A stretch of 64,000 nt of DNA from NCBI GenBank assembly GCA_963977525.1, contig CAXBPC010000002.1, forward strand, positions 62,001 through 126,000, given 5' to 3'. The DNA is from Ancylomarina sp963977525. Its GTDB lineage: Bacteria; Bacteroidota; Bacteroidia; Bacteroidales; Marinifilaceae. Below the pieces are notes generated by a model that saw only the letters and a program-made list of their open reading frames with translations, did no database searches and was not told the origin of the DNA. Below are positions 34,458 through 43,727 of this stretch, in pieces (position 1 is the stretch's first letter; the number at the start of each line of letters is the position of its first letter). The position numbers and the translations under genes were made by a program.

Positions 34458-34493
34458 TAAAAAGAGAGCATATACGTGAAGGGTATATGCTCT
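34458..34493 (-). terminator. intrinsic terminator of the EEP nuclease gene
   Basis: A perfect 11-bp stem AGAGCATATAC (34465-34475) / 34483-34493. On the minus strand it is followed by CTTTTTATT. Confidence 0.8.
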
Positions 34494-34537
34494 AAAGGTT
34501 TTATTGAAACCAAATATCTGAGAACGCTCAGCCTTAG

Positions 34538-35557
34538 TTATTTTTTAAGTTTGAAATAAACAGGGAAATGATCGCTAAACCCGCCATAATATTTAGGCCC
34601 ACCGTAAGTTCTACTTGGAGTGTAATCACCTTTTTTGTTCTTATAACAAATGTGCTTATTGCGATATATTCTCCCGGTATTGTGTAAGGTTTGATAGCCT
34701 CTTGACTCATTTAGAAGTGAGTTTGAGACAATTAAATTATCAAGCATATTCCAATCACCTCTGTAGTTATATGAGCCTTCGTTATTGGCTTGTAAATCAT
34801 ACATGAGGTTGTATAATCCCATAGGATTAGCGGTATTTCTATCATTATTGGCTTTTAGAGTTTCAACCACAGCCTTATCAGTAGGCTCATCATTAAAATC
34901 ACCCATGATAATTATTTTAGCAAATGGATTCTTTGCTTGAATGCTATCAACAGCTTTCTTTAATTGCTTGGCAACAAAGATTCTATTAGGTTCTGATTTC
35001 TCTTGTCCACCACGACGAGAAGGCCAATGATTTACGAAAATGTTTAAGGTGTCTTTTCTACCCACTAAACCTTGTACGTAAAGAATATCTCTAGTTTTAT
35101 ATTCTTTATCCCATGGAAACTCAATATTAATGGTTTCGTGTTTTAAATATTTGAATTCGTCTTTTCGATATATAAGTGCACAGTCAATTCCTCTCTTATC
35201 AGGACTTTCGGTATGAGCAATTCTGTACTTACCCTTTTTTAATCTTTCCTGATCTATAAGGTCCTCAATAACTTCTCTGTTTTCAATTTCACAAAGTCCA
35301 ATAATTTCAGGTAATACTTCTTTGTTTATCGAGCTTAATACATAGCTAAGCTTTGAGACCTTATCATTATATCTTTTTGTATCCCAACTCAATTTGCCTA
35401 ACGGTGTAAAATCACCATCTCTTTTATCAGGATGATTAATTGTATCGAATAGATTCTCTACATTATAGAATACAACAGTCAGTTCTTTTTTCCCTTTAGA
35501 AAAAGAAGAAAGACATATGGTAGTCGCAACAAACAGAAGTAACGCTTTTTTTAACAT
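34538..35557 (-). CDS. exported endonuclease/exonuclease/phosphatase family protein
   Basis: A 339-aa protein of the EEP superfamily (Mg-dependent DNase I-like hydrolases). The N-terminal signal peptide reads MLKKALLLFVATTICLSSFS. Catalytic motifs visible are FYNVENLFDT (Asn-Glu pair), IIGLCEIENREVI (metal-binding Glu), VNHWPSRRGG, IIMGDFNDEPTD (the DxN motif) and the C-terminal SDHFPVYFKL (Asp-His). Export suggests a substrate outside the cytoplasm, for example extracellular DNA or a phosphoester; which one cannot be told. Monocistronic. Confidence 0.9.
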   Translation of the reverse strand: MLKKALLLFVATTICLSSFSKGKKELTVVFYNVENLFDTINHPDKRDGDFTPLGKLSWDTKRYNDKVSKLSYVLSSINKEVLPEIIGLCEIENREVIEDLIDQERLKKGKYRIAHTESPDKRGIDCALIYRKDEFKYLKHETINIEFPWDKEYKTRDILYVQGLVGRKDTLNIFVNHWPSRRGGQEKSEPNRIFVAKQLKKAVDSIQAKNPFAKIIIMGDFNDEPTDKAVVETLKANNDRNTANPMGLYNLMYDLQANNEGSYNYRGDWNMLDNLIVSNSLLNESRGYQTLHNTGRIYRNKHICYKNKKGDYTPSRTYGGPKYYGGFSDHFPVYFKLKK

Positions 35558-35799
35558 GAACTCGTAATTAGAAAATGATTATACCTTCTGGCGGTTAATT
35601 GTGGATTTCTGGTTTAGATTCAAAGTTAGTGAAATTATCGATTCGAGGAAAGTGAAGTCAGTGTTAGTGTAGGCTTTGTGCATAAACTTATTTTGGATGA
35701 AAAAAAGCGACTATAAAAGGCCTTCTAGGCCTAGGGTAATGGGTTTCGCGATAAAATTGATACTTAGAAATACAAACAATTTACATCTTTATATCACGG

Positions 35800-35924
35800 A
35801 AGCTCCAAGCACCGGTGCAACAGGCTTTCTCACTCTGAGAAAGCTCCAAACACCAGTGCGAGAAGCTTTCTCCAAGCCGCGGAAGCTCCAAACACCAGTG
35901 CGAGAAGCTTTCTCCAAGCCGCGG
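35800..35924. repeat. 42-bp tandem repeats, family C, locus 1
   Basis: Two exact 42-base units (35841-35882 and 35883-35924) follow a diverged unit (35800-35840); fragments continue to about 35970. Each unit holds an inverted repeat GAGAAAGCT / AGCTTTCTC around a loop containing CACCAGTGCG. The unit length is a multiple of three, so open frames cross the array, but they have no start, no family and no homologous codon bias. The rest of the 793-base gap 35558-36350 contains one copy of repeat D, the palindrome before hcp and otherwise AT-rich sequence. Confidence 0.85.
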
Positions 35925-36080
35925 AAGCTTGCCGCTGAGTGCAGGAAGGTTTCGCAAGTATGCGAAGGGCTGAAACGACAGGAATGGTATAATTGCCATA
36001 TTAAGGTTCCAACAATGTAAGTCAATCCGATTTAGTCATAGCCTGATATTTACAGCAAACACCTTGACTGTACAAGGAAG

Positions 36081-36130
36081 GAGATCACAGATCCCCAACT
36101 CGAAATCTGCAGATAGCATATCTGCAGGAG
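36081..36130 (-). repeat. repeat D, copy 1 (minus orientation), with PstI-like palindrome
   Basis: Read on the minus strand, 36110-36081 gives GCAGATTTCGAGTTGGGGAT, the same arrangement as the plus-strand copies at 61639 and 63538. Next to it CTGCAGATA (36108-36116) and TATCTGCAG (36119-36127, approximate) form a 9-bp inverted repeat. Extragenic. Confidence 0.55.
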
Positions 36131-36204
36131 CGAGGTATTTATTTTCGAAGCTTACTTCTTGATAAAGAGAATAAAAGATAAAAACTCTGAAAAACTTTTC
36201 GCTT

Positions 36205-36220
36205 TGTAACATGCGTTACA
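36205..36220. promoter_or_regulatory. CRP/FNR-type palindrome upstream of hcp
   Basis: TGTAAC-ATGC-GTTACA: perfect 6-base arms around 4 bases, 131 bases before the hcp start. Size and spacing fit CRP/FNR-superfamily operators. In Porphyromonas and other anaerobes hcp is controlled by HcpR, a member of that family; applying this here is inference. Confidence 0.55.
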
Positions 36221-36350
36221 CTTTTTGCTGATATCTTGCCTCATATTTGTAATGTCGAAAGGGGAAAATACTTATTAGATTTAAGTAGTCTTTTACCCAT
36301 CGATTTTGTAAATTGAAAACTCTAATAGGAACATTATAAAAAATAAAATT

Positions 36351-37997
36351 ATGGCTATGTTTTGTTATCAGTGCCAAGAGGCAGCAAAAGGAACTGGATG
36401 TACAGTTAAAGGTGTTTGTGGTAAAACCGATGAGGTTGCAAACATTCAAGATTTATTGATGTATGTGATGAAAGGCATCTCTGTTTTCAGCACTAAAGCT
36501 CGCGAAGCTGGCGTTGAAAACGATAAAGTGAATAACTTCATTATGACAGGTTTGTTCATGACTATTACTAATGCCAACTTCGACAAAGTAAAATTTGTTG
36601 CTGTAATTAAAGAAGGTCTTAAGCTACGTGAAGAGATTAAAACTCAAGCTGAAGCTGCTGGTGTTAAATTTGATAACCTTCATCATTCTGCAACATGGTT
36701 TGCTGATGCTGAAAACGATTTTGATGCAAAAGCTCGTTTCATTGGAGTTCTTTCAACTGAAAACGAAGATGTTCGTTCATTAAGAGAATTGTTGATTTAC
36801 GGATTAAAAGGTTATGCTGCTTATGTAGAGCATGCTTATAACTTAGGTATTGAGAAAGCTGAAATGTATGCATTCATGCAAAAAGCTTTACAAGCAACGA
36901 CTAATGATACATTAACTGCTGACGAATTAGTAGCTCTTGTACTGGAGTGTGGTGCTAATGGCGTAACTGCAATGGCTATGCTTGATGAAGCAAACACTAC
37001 TGCTTATGGTAACCCCGAAATTACTGAAGTAAACATAGGTGTAAGTGATAAGCCAGGTATCCTAATTTCAGGTCACGACCTTAAGGATATGGAAGTGTTA
37101 TTAAAGCAAACTGAAGGAACTGGTGTTGATGTTTACACTCATTCTGAGATGTTACCAGCTAACTATTACCCAGCATTCAAAAAGTATAAGCACTTTGTAG
37201 GTAACTACGGAAACGCATGGTGGAAGCAGAACGAAGAGTTCGAAACTTTTAACGGACCTATCTTGTTCACAACTAACTGTATTGTTCCTCCAACTGCAAA
37301 ATCTACATACCAAGATAAAGTATATACTACAGGAGCATCTGGTTTCCCAGGATTCAAGCATATTGATGCTGATCAGAACGGAAAGAAAGATTTCTCTGAA
37401 ATTATTGAAGTAGCTAAGAAATGTGCTGCACCAACTGAAATTGAGAACGGAACTATCGTAGGTGGTTTTGCTCATAACCAAGTAATGCAATTAGCTGATA
37501 AAGTTGTTGATGCTGTAAAATCAGGAGCTATTCGTAAGTTCTTCGTGATGGCAGGTTGCGACGGTCGTATGAAAGGTCGTGATTACTATACTGAATTTGC
37601 TGCTGCTTTACCAAAAGACACAGTGATTTTAACTGCAGGTTGTGCTAAGTACCGTTACAACAAGCTTGAGCTTGGTGATATCGGTGGAATTCCAAGAGTA
37701 TTGGATGCAGGTCAGTGTAATGACTCTTATTCATTAGCAGTTATCGCATTGAAATTGAAAGAAGTATTTGAACTAAACGATATCAACGATCTTCCTATTG
37801 CATACAATATTGCATGGTACGAGCAAAAAGCGGTTATCGTATTGTTAGCTCTTCTTTCTTTAGGTGTTAAGAATATTCACCTAGGACCAACATTGCCAGC
37901 TTTCCTTTCTCCAAATGTAGCTAAGGTATTGATTGATACTTTCGGAATTGCTGGAATCGGTACTGTAGATGAGGACATGAAATTGTTTCTTAACTAA
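36351..37997 (+). CDS. hcp: hybrid-cluster protein / hydroxylamine reductase
   Basis: Iron-sulfur-oxygen hybrid-cluster enzyme induced by nitrosative stress; reduces hydroxylamine and, in E. coli, nitric oxide. The N-terminal cubane-cluster cysteines are Cys5, Cys8, Cys17 and Cys23 (CYQCQEAAKGTGCTVKGVC), the compact spacing of class I enzymes from anaerobes. The hybrid-cluster ligands lie in GHDLKDMEVLLKQTEGTGVDVYTHSEMLPA, TNCIVPP, TAGCAKYRYNKL and DAGQCNDSYS. The 548-aa length is typical. It is monocistronic; its likely operator is the palindrome at 36205-36220. Codon choice is more GC-ending than that of neighbours such as the TPR gene, as in highly expressed genes. Confidence 0.97.
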   Translation: MAMFCYQCQEAAKGTGCTVKGVCGKTDEVANIQDLLMYVMKGISVFSTKAREAGVENDKVNNFIMTGLFMTITNANFDKVKFVAVIKEGLKLREEIKTQAEAAGVKFDNLHHSATWFADAENDFDAKARFIGVLSTENEDVRSLRELLIYGLKGYAAYVEHAYNLGIEKAEMYAFMQKALQATTNDTLTADELVALVLECGANGVTAMAMLDEANTTAYGNPEITEVNIGVSDKPGILISGHDLKDMEVLLKQTEGTGVDVYTHSEMLPANYYPAFKKYKHFVGNYGNAWWKQNEEFETFNGPILFTTNCIVPPTAKSTYQDKVYTTGASGFPGFKHIDADQNGKKDFSEIIEVAKKCAAPTEIENGTIVGGFAHNQVMQLADKVVDAVKSGAIRKFFVMAGCDGRMKGRDYYTEFAAALPKDTVILTAGCAKYRYNKLELGDIGGIPRVLDAGQCNDSYSLAVIALKLKEVFELNDINDLPIAYNIAWYEQKAVIVLLALLSLGVKNIHLGPTLPAFLSPNVAKVLIDTFGIAGIGTVDEDMKLFLN

Positions 37998-38024
37998 GAA
38001 TTAAATTTTACAACTAAATTATAG

Positions 38025-38088
38025 ATACATAGTGACGGACGAATCACTATGTATCCTTTACAAGCATTTGATAGGCGACTATCAAATA
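38025..38088. other. two consecutive hairpins after hcp
   Basis: ATACATAGTGA (38025-38035) / 38044-38054 is a perfect 11-bp stem, and ATTTGATAG (about 38067-38075) / CTATCAAAT (about 38080-38088) a 9-bp stem. Neither has a T-run, so they are not plain terminators; they could stabilise the hcp mRNA 3' end. Confidence 0.55.
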
Positions 38089-38147
38089 GATTGACAAAAA
38101 TCTTGTTAATAGGATTGGCGTTAGATCATATTTGGGTTAATGACTTA

Positions 38148-38188
38148 AACTGTTCAAAAAAGTGTTCATTCTTTTTTGAGCAGTTTTT
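38148..38188 (+). terminator. intrinsic terminator before the PepSY gene
   Basis: A 15-bp stem (38148-38162 with 38171-38185, one G-T pair) followed by T-rich sequence, 46 bases before the next start codon. Confidence 0.8.
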
Positions 38189-38233
38189 GTTTATTTTAGA
38201 CCTAAGTATTTAGCTCTCAAAATAGTATTGTCG

Positions 38234-39736
38234 ATGAAGAATTGGACTAAGTTTTTTAAGAAACAACATAAGTGGCCAGCACTGGTTCTTACCTTATTCA
38301 TTTTGTTGTTTGCACTTTCTGGTATCGTGATGAATCATCGTGAAACCTTTTCATCGGTAGATGTTAATCGTGACTATTTAGGAAGTGAATATAAATATGA
38401 GAATTGGAATAAAGCAGCAGTAAAATCAGGCTTGCAACTTGAAGGAGATACTGCATTGATTTATGGTAATATTGGTGTCTGGAAAACGAATGATAATTAC
38501 AAAAGTTTCGAGAACTTAAATCAAGGTTTCCCTGAAGGAATTGATAACTGCAAAATTGAGAAACTACTTAAAACAAGTTCAGAAGAGCTTTATGCCGGGA
38601 CTTTATTAGGTCTGTATCAGTTTACGAATGAATCTTGGGTAAAGATTGATTTACCAGTTGATGAAAAACGTGTTGTGGATTTACTTGAAGTTAAAGGTGA
38701 TTTCTATGTACTGACACGTTCGAATCTACTGAAACAAACTGCATCTGGATTTGAAAAGGTCAATCTACTAGCTAAAGCCGACTACGATGGTAAAATATCT
38801 TTATTTAAGACCTTGTGGGAGGTTCATTCAGGAGAAGCCTTTGGTCAGATTGGAAAGCTATTCGTCGATTTTATTGGCTTAATTTTTATTCTACTATCAA
38901 TCTCAGGTATTATCTATTTTATTTATCCTAAATGGATGAAACGATTGAAGGCTGAAGGTCAAGCAGTGAAGGGAAAAGCTAAGTTTCTAAAATTCAATTT
39001 GAAATGGCATAACCGTTTAGGTTATTGGATGATTATCTTTCTGATACTATCTGCCTTGACGGGTATGTTTTTACGCCCACCTTTATTAATCCCTATTGCA
39101 AATGCCAAAGTCGATAAGCTACCATTTACTCACCTTGATGACCCTAATCCTTGGTACGATCAATTGAGAAGAATAACTTATGATGAGGAGTTGGATAGAT
39201 TGCTTTTAGCTAGTAACGAGGGTATCTATTATTCAGATGATTTCTTCGAGACAGCACCTGTATCATTTCCAAATCAGGCACCTGTTTCAGTAATGGGAGT
39301 TAATGTTTTTGAGGTCGTAAAACCAGGTCAATATCTGATTGGCTCATTTTCTGGCTTATTTTATTGGATTCCAGAAAGAGACCTGATCTTCGACTATATT
39401 TCAAAGAAGCTACATGTGCCTGTCAAGAGAATGGGACCACCTATTTCATCCCATCCAATTGCGGGTTATTTGCGCGATGCCAATGGACTCGAATTTGTTT
39501 TCGATTACAGTTTAGGCGTTGGGAACATGAGTGACCATACTCACTTTGTTAATATGCCTGTGCAAATTCAAAAAGCCCCAATGTCTTTGTGGAATTTTTG
39601 TCTCGAGATTCATACTGGTCGAATTTATCAATACATCTTTGGACAATTTTATATTATATTTATTCCTCTTGCAGGCTTGACCATACTTTGGATTCTAATA
39701 ACTGGTTTGGTACTTTACTTGAAAAGAAGGAATTAG
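38234..39736 (+). CDS. PepSY-associated TM helix protein
   Basis: A 500-aa inner-membrane protein. The start is the ATG at 38234 (a TTG two codons earlier also opens the frame): MKNWTKFFKKQHKWPALVLTLFILLFALSGIVMNHR, the usual first helix of the PepSY-associated (PiuB-like) group. Further helices lie at about 212-235, 262-285 and 470-495. The periplasmic loops carry repeating 'L-x-Y-G-x-x-G-V-W' and 'LLLASNEGIYYSDDFFET' patterns that look like beta-propeller blades. Relatives sit beside TonB receptors and are linked with iron uptake or ferric-chelate reduction; the TonB receptor two genes away makes that reasonable but unproven. Confidence 0.8.
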   Translation: MKNWTKFFKKQHKWPALVLTLFILLFALSGIVMNHRETFSSVDVNRDYLGSEYKYENWNKAAVKSGLQLEGDTALIYGNIGVWKTNDNYKSFENLNQGFPEGIDNCKIEKLLKTSSEELYAGTLLGLYQFTNESWVKIDLPVDEKRVVDLLEVKGDFYVLTRSNLLKQTASGFEKVNLLAKADYDGKISLFKTLWEVHSGEAFGQIGKLFVDFIGLIFILLSISGIIYFIYPKWMKRLKAEGQAVKGKAKFLKFNLKWHNRLGYWMIIFLILSALTGMFLRPPLLIPIANAKVDKLPFTHLDDPNPWYDQLRRITYDEELDRLLLASNEGIYYSDDFFETAPVSFPNQAPVSVMGVNVFEVVKPGQYLIGSFSGLFYWIPERDLIFDYISKKLHVPVKRMGPPISSHPIAGYLRDANGLEFVFDYSLGVGNMSDHTHFVNMPVQIQKAPMSLWNFCLEIHTGRIYQYIFGQFYIIFIPLAGLTILWILITGLVLYLKRRN

Positions 39737-39871
39737 TGATAGAAAAAGACGGATTGACTTTGGCTTCGAGTTTTCTCGGAGCTTTTTTATTGGTCGACAT
39801 TGGGATTGTATAGTCTGATTATCTTAAAAAATGTTTATTTTCGATATAAAATAAATCTTAATCTGTAGCAA

Positions 39872-41188
39872 ATGTTCGAATTCGATTCATATCAATTAAT
39901 TATTGCAGGCTGTTTAATCATTTTGCTTTCCTTTATTTTTACTAAAATCGCAAACAAAACTCACATTCCATCCGTTTTAATGCTTATTGGTTTGGGAGTT
40001 CTTATTCAATATGGTTTAAAGCTGATGCATGTCCCAGCAATTAATTTTTTCCCTATACTCGAAGTGATCGGGATTATAGGTTTAATTATGATCGTTTTAG
40101 AGGCTGCACTTGACTTAGAATTGAAGAAAGATAAAATTAATGTTATTATTAAATCTTTGCTTGTTGCTACCCTGGGTTTGGCAATGTCTTTGCTTGTTGC
40201 TTCAGCAATTATCTATTATATGATTCCTAATATGGACTGGATTACATCCGTTTTGTATGCTACGCCATTATCTATACTATCTAGTGCTATTATCATTCCA
40301 AGTGTTGGAAAACTAAGTGACGAGAAAAGAGAATTTCATGTTTATGAAAGTACTTTTTCTGATATTATAGGAATCATGCTGTTCTATTTTGTTTTGAATG
40401 TTATCGACTTTCAAAATCCAGATCCTTTAGCCACATCGGAAGTTATGCACCCTATGCTAAGTTTTGGAATAAGTATTTTCGTATCTTGCATAGTCGCTTT
40501 TGCTGCCAGTTATCTGCTCTTGTATCTCTTCCAGTTTATTAAAGATGGAGCACATTTATTTTTGTTGATTTCTCTTTTGGTTTTGCTCTATGCTGTTGGG
40601 AAAATGTTACACTTATCACCACTAATTATTATTCTAGTATTTGGTATAATTGCTCAAAATAATGAATTGTTTTATCGTGGTCGTTTACGAAAATATCTCC
40701 ATAAGGAGAGATTTGATGTACTTAAACGAGAATTGCATGTCATAACAATGGAATCAGCCTTCGTTGTCAGAACTTTTTTTTTCGTAATATTTGGTTTGAG
40801 TATTGTCGTTTCTAATCTGTTTGATTTTAGGGTCCTGGAGATTAGTTTAATGCTCTTGGTTAGTATTTATGCTATACGCTGGTTATTTCTTCGTGCTTTC
40901 ATGGGATTCGATATTTTTCCACAAATATGGATAGCGCCTCGGGGGTTAATTACGGTTTTGCTCTATTATGCCATTCCTCAGAAATATACTAACGAGTCTT
41001 TTGATCCTGGTATTCTTTTGTTTATCATTATTTCAACTAGCCTTATTATGTCTTGGGGGCTAATCCATTCTGCCATTGTTAAGGATGTTCCTTTAATCAT
41101 TAATCCAATTATTGACGAAGAAATACTTGAAGATGAGGAAATAACACATGGGCTTATTGAAGATGAAAATGATTCCGAATTAGACTAG
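39872..41188 (+). CDS. cation/proton antiporter (CPA1-like)
   Basis: A 438-aa membrane protein with about twelve helices, beginning with FDSYQLIIAGCLIILLSFIFTKIANKTHIPSVLMLIGLGVLIQYG, the pattern of Na+/H+ exchangers of the monovalent cation:proton antiporter families. The central GLIMIVLEAALDLEL corresponds to the helix with the conserved acidic residue, and STFSDIIGIMLFYF to the ND-type ion-binding helix (here Ser-Asp). The acidic C-terminal tail (DEEILEDEE) is cytoplasmic. The last four bases overlap the stop of the convergent TonB receptor gene, with no terminator between them. Confidence 0.85.
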   Translation: MFEFDSYQLIIAGCLIILLSFIFTKIANKTHIPSVLMLIGLGVLIQYGLKLMHVPAINFFPILEVIGIIGLIMIVLEAALDLELKKDKINVIIKSLLVATLGLAMSLLVASAIIYYMIPNMDWITSVLYATPLSILSSAIIIPSVGKLSDEKREFHVYESTFSDIIGIMLFYFVLNVIDFQNPDPLATSEVMHPMLSFGISIFVSCIVAFAASYLLLYLFQFIKDGAHLFLLISLLVLLYAVGKMLHLSPLIIILVFGIIAQNNELFYRGRLRKYLHKERFDVLKRELHVITMESAFVVRTFFFVIFGLSIVVSNLFDFRVLEISLMLLVSIYAIRWLFLRAFMGFDIFPQIWIAPRGLITVLLYYAIPQKYTNESFDPGILLFIIISTSLIMSWGLIHSAIVKDVPLIINPIIDEEILEDEEITHGLIEDENDSELD

Positions 41189-43578
41189 ATTATTTCAAAA
41201 GATAGGCTAAGGATGAAATTTCTTCCAGGAGCCGAAATGCCTGATGAATAAGGGCGGTAGGCTTTATCGAAGATGTTTTCGATACTAAAACCTAAAATAA
41301 TCTTATCTCTAAATTGATAACTGTTGTTTAGGTTCACACAAACCCACTCTGGAGAATAGGGTAGGCCATTATTATCCTTTGCATACAGGTAAGCTTTGTC
41401 TTGTTCTGTATCTGCTAAATTTTTATTGGCTATTTCACCATTGTAATCAATTGATAATTTTGATTTAAACTTTTTTGATTTATATTTTAGAGCCATAGAC
41501 GCAAAAGTTGGAGGCACGTGTCTTACTGGACTCCCATCTTTATATTCGCCTTTAGAACTATTATAATAGGCGTTTAGTAATAGTTTTGAGCTCAGCTTAG
41601 CATTGGCTTTCACGCTAAAACCATAAGTAATTGCTTTATCATCGTTTACTATTGCTTGAACCTGACTTTCAACACCATCGTACATCATCGTCGATTGCCC
41701 ATTGAAACTAAAATCACGACGGACCATAGCATCTTTTAAAATAGAATAAAACCCATTGATGTCTATGAACAAATCCGGAGTAATATTTTTACTTAAACTA
41801 AAATCAAAATTATAAGCATATTCCGATGTCAAATTTTTGTTTGGGACAACAACTTTCCCAGGTTCTGAATCAAAAACTTTACCGATATCGTCAATATTAG
41901 GCGCTCTAAAACCAGTTGTAGCATTTAGCTTTATAATATAACTGTTTTGAGTTTGTAGAGTTGCACCAATACTACCGTTTAAAGCTCCAGTATTCAAATC
42001 TAAGTTGTTGAATGGGAAACTGTAGAAATCTGTATTCAATTCTGATTTTAACCAGATATGAGAATAGCGTAACCCACCATTTATTGTCCATCTATCATTA
42101 AGCTTCCATTTTATATTAGCATAGGAGGCAAGGCTAGAATAGCTAGAATTATCAGGATAGCGACTAGCAAGCGGCGAGACTGTCGAGTTTAGTATATTTT
42201 TTTTATAAGCTGTTGAATTTAAGTAGTTGTATAAATATTCAACTCCATAAAAAAGCTCAGTCTGTTTATTCAATTTTTTATTAAAGTCGATATTGGTAGT
42301 GAAAATATCGAGCTCTTCAAATCGTTTGCTCATATTTTCATCTTGAAACTTTCTTGAATGTCGGCTTTCTTTATAGTTTTGATAGGCAGCTATCAATTTA
42401 TAGCTGTCGTAGACTGAACTTGCTTTTTTATTCGTGATGTTTAGTGAATGAAACTGAAGTTTTTGAGGACCATAATACCAAGCTGCATACTTAAAATCAT
42501 CTCCTGAATATTGAGTTAATCGATCGTATCTAGGAATATTTGAAGTTTTTGAAAATAGAAAGTTATATTGAAAATCAAGATCATCTGAAGCCTTATATCT
42601 AAGCTTTTGTATAATATTCATTTGATCAAACTTACTGCCTTCTTGCACGTGAGAATCTGAATTCGGCACGACCCGATCTTCATCATCTTTGCGAATCACA
42701 TATTCATTCCTATCATATTGGTTGGTTCCATTTCGACCCATTTTTAAATCAGAATAATCTGTATGACTGATGTTTCCCGCATAACTCCATTTGTTGTTTC
42801 CAACAAAATATCGAGTATGAAACCCAAGCTCGTGACTGGCCGAGGCAAATTTTGTTTTATGGTTTATCTGAAATTTAAAACTAGAATCTGTCGAAAGTTT
42901 TGGTCTAATTGTGTGAAAATCCATTACTCCACCAATAGCATCACTTCCGTATATAACGGAGCCTGGGCCCAGAACCACCTCTGCAGACTCTAAGCTGTTG
43001 GGGTCTATATTGAGAAGGTTCTGTAAATTGCCACTTCTGTAAATGGCATTATTTAATCGAACACCATCGAGAACAATAAGAACTCTGTTTGCTGCAAAAC
43101 CTCTAATCATTGGACTTCCACCACCCATTTGGCTCTTCTGAATAAAGATTTGTCCGCTTTCTTTTAGCAAATCTGCTGATGTAGAAACCTCTGAATTTCT
43201 AATAGTCCCATTATCAATTTGGACTATACTTACAGGAACCTCATTCGCATTTTGTTCCCATTTATTGGCAGCAATGGTTACTTCATTGATATTGAAAAGT
43301 TGAGGTGTAAGTTCAACGATAAATCTTTTTCCTTCAATTTCGGAAAATGTGAGATGAAGATTCTGAAAAGATGGGTGTTGAAAAAAGATGATATAATCCT
43401 TTGAGAAATGCGATAAATTGGCTTCGCCTTTTGACGAGCTATTTGCCGAAGAACCTTTTGTATATATATAAACGTCTTCAATAGGCATCTTGTTAGAAGC
43501 GTTTCTTATTTTAATATTCTGAGAATGTGATATAAACGAAAAGGTTAGAAAAAGGCAGAAGAGTATAGATTTTTGCAT
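41185..43578 (-). CDS. TonB-dependent outer-membrane receptor
   Basis: Energised uptake receptor of 797 aa. A signal peptide (KSILFCLFLTFSFISHSQ) is followed by a short carboxypeptidase-regulatory-like domain (about 20-95), a linker INEVTIAANKWEQNANEVPVS, and a plug domain with SADLLKESGQIFIQKSQMGGGSPMIRGF, RVLIVLDGVRLNNAIYRSGN and VVLGPGSVIYGSDAIGGVMDF. The 22-strand barrel ends GRNFILSLSFEII. The MGGGSPMIRGF...NNAIYRSG block resembles receptors annotated for hemoglobin, transferrin or vitamin B12/metal chelates, so an iron, heme or metal-complex substrate is plausible. It converges on the antiporter gene. Confidence 0.93.
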   Translation of the reverse strand: MQKSILFCLFLTFSFISHSQNIKIRNASNKMPIEDVYIYTKGSSANSSSKGEANLSHFSKDYIIFFQHPSFQNLHLTFSEIEGKRFIVELTPQLFNINEVTIAANKWEQNANEVPVSIVQIDNGTIRNSEVSTSADLLKESGQIFIQKSQMGGGSPMIRGFAANRVLIVLDGVRLNNAIYRSGNLQNLLNIDPNSLESAEVVLGPGSVIYGSDAIGGVMDFHTIRPKLSTDSSFKFQINHKTKFASASHELGFHTRYFVGNNKWSYAGNISHTDYSDLKMGRNGTNQYDRNEYVIRKDDEDRVVPNSDSHVQEGSKFDQMNIIQKLRYKASDDLDFQYNFLFSKTSNIPRYDRLTQYSGDDFKYAAWYYGPQKLQFHSLNITNKKASSVYDSYKLIAAYQNYKESRHSRKFQDENMSKRFEELDIFTTNIDFNKKLNKQTELFYGVEYLYNYLNSTAYKKNILNSTVSPLASRYPDNSSYSSLASYANIKWKLNDRWTINGGLRYSHIWLKSELNTDFYSFPFNNLDLNTGALNGSIGATLQTQNSYIIKLNATTGFRAPNIDDIGKVFDSEPGKVVVPNKNLTSEYAYNFDFSLSKNITPDLFIDINGFYSILKDAMVRRDFSFNGQSTMMYDGVESQVQAIVNDDKAITYGFSVKANAKLSSKLLLNAYYNSSKGEYKDGSPVRHVPPTFASMALKYKSKKFKSKLSIDYNGEIANKNLADTEQDKAYLYAKDNNGLPYSPEWVCVNLNNSYQFRDKIILGFSIENIFDKAYRPYSSGISAPGRNFILSLSFEII

Positions 43579-43682
43579 AAAGTAACTTTAGAACCAACTT
43601 ATGAATCTAGTTTATATTTAAATTATTTTTATGAGTAACACAAAATTAAATAAACTTTTGATATAAGTATCATAAAGACAAA

Positions 43683-43704
43683 AGCTTGCCTAAATAGACA
43701 AGCT
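43683..43704 (-). terminator. weak intrinsic terminator of the M49-like gene
   Basis: Arms AGCTTGCC (43683-43690) and GACAAGCT (43697-43704), one wobble pair on the minus strand, followed there by TTTTGTC. Confidence 0.5.
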
Positions 43705-43727
43705 CTTATATTTTATATTACTTTGAA

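Noticed and set aside
35800..35924. CRISPR-like array
   Set aside because: The repeats are contiguous, without unique spacers of constant length, and no cas genes are present.
35676..36020. Open frame of 114 codons across the 42-bp repeats
   Set aside because: It exists because the unit length is a multiple of three. Open frames also cross the array on the other strand, none has a family signature, and the same repeat occurs elsewhere as non-coding DNA.
39872..43578. Four-base overlap of antiporter and TonB receptor stops as an antisense control
   Set aside because: Convergent stops overlapping by a few bases are common and show no further structure here.
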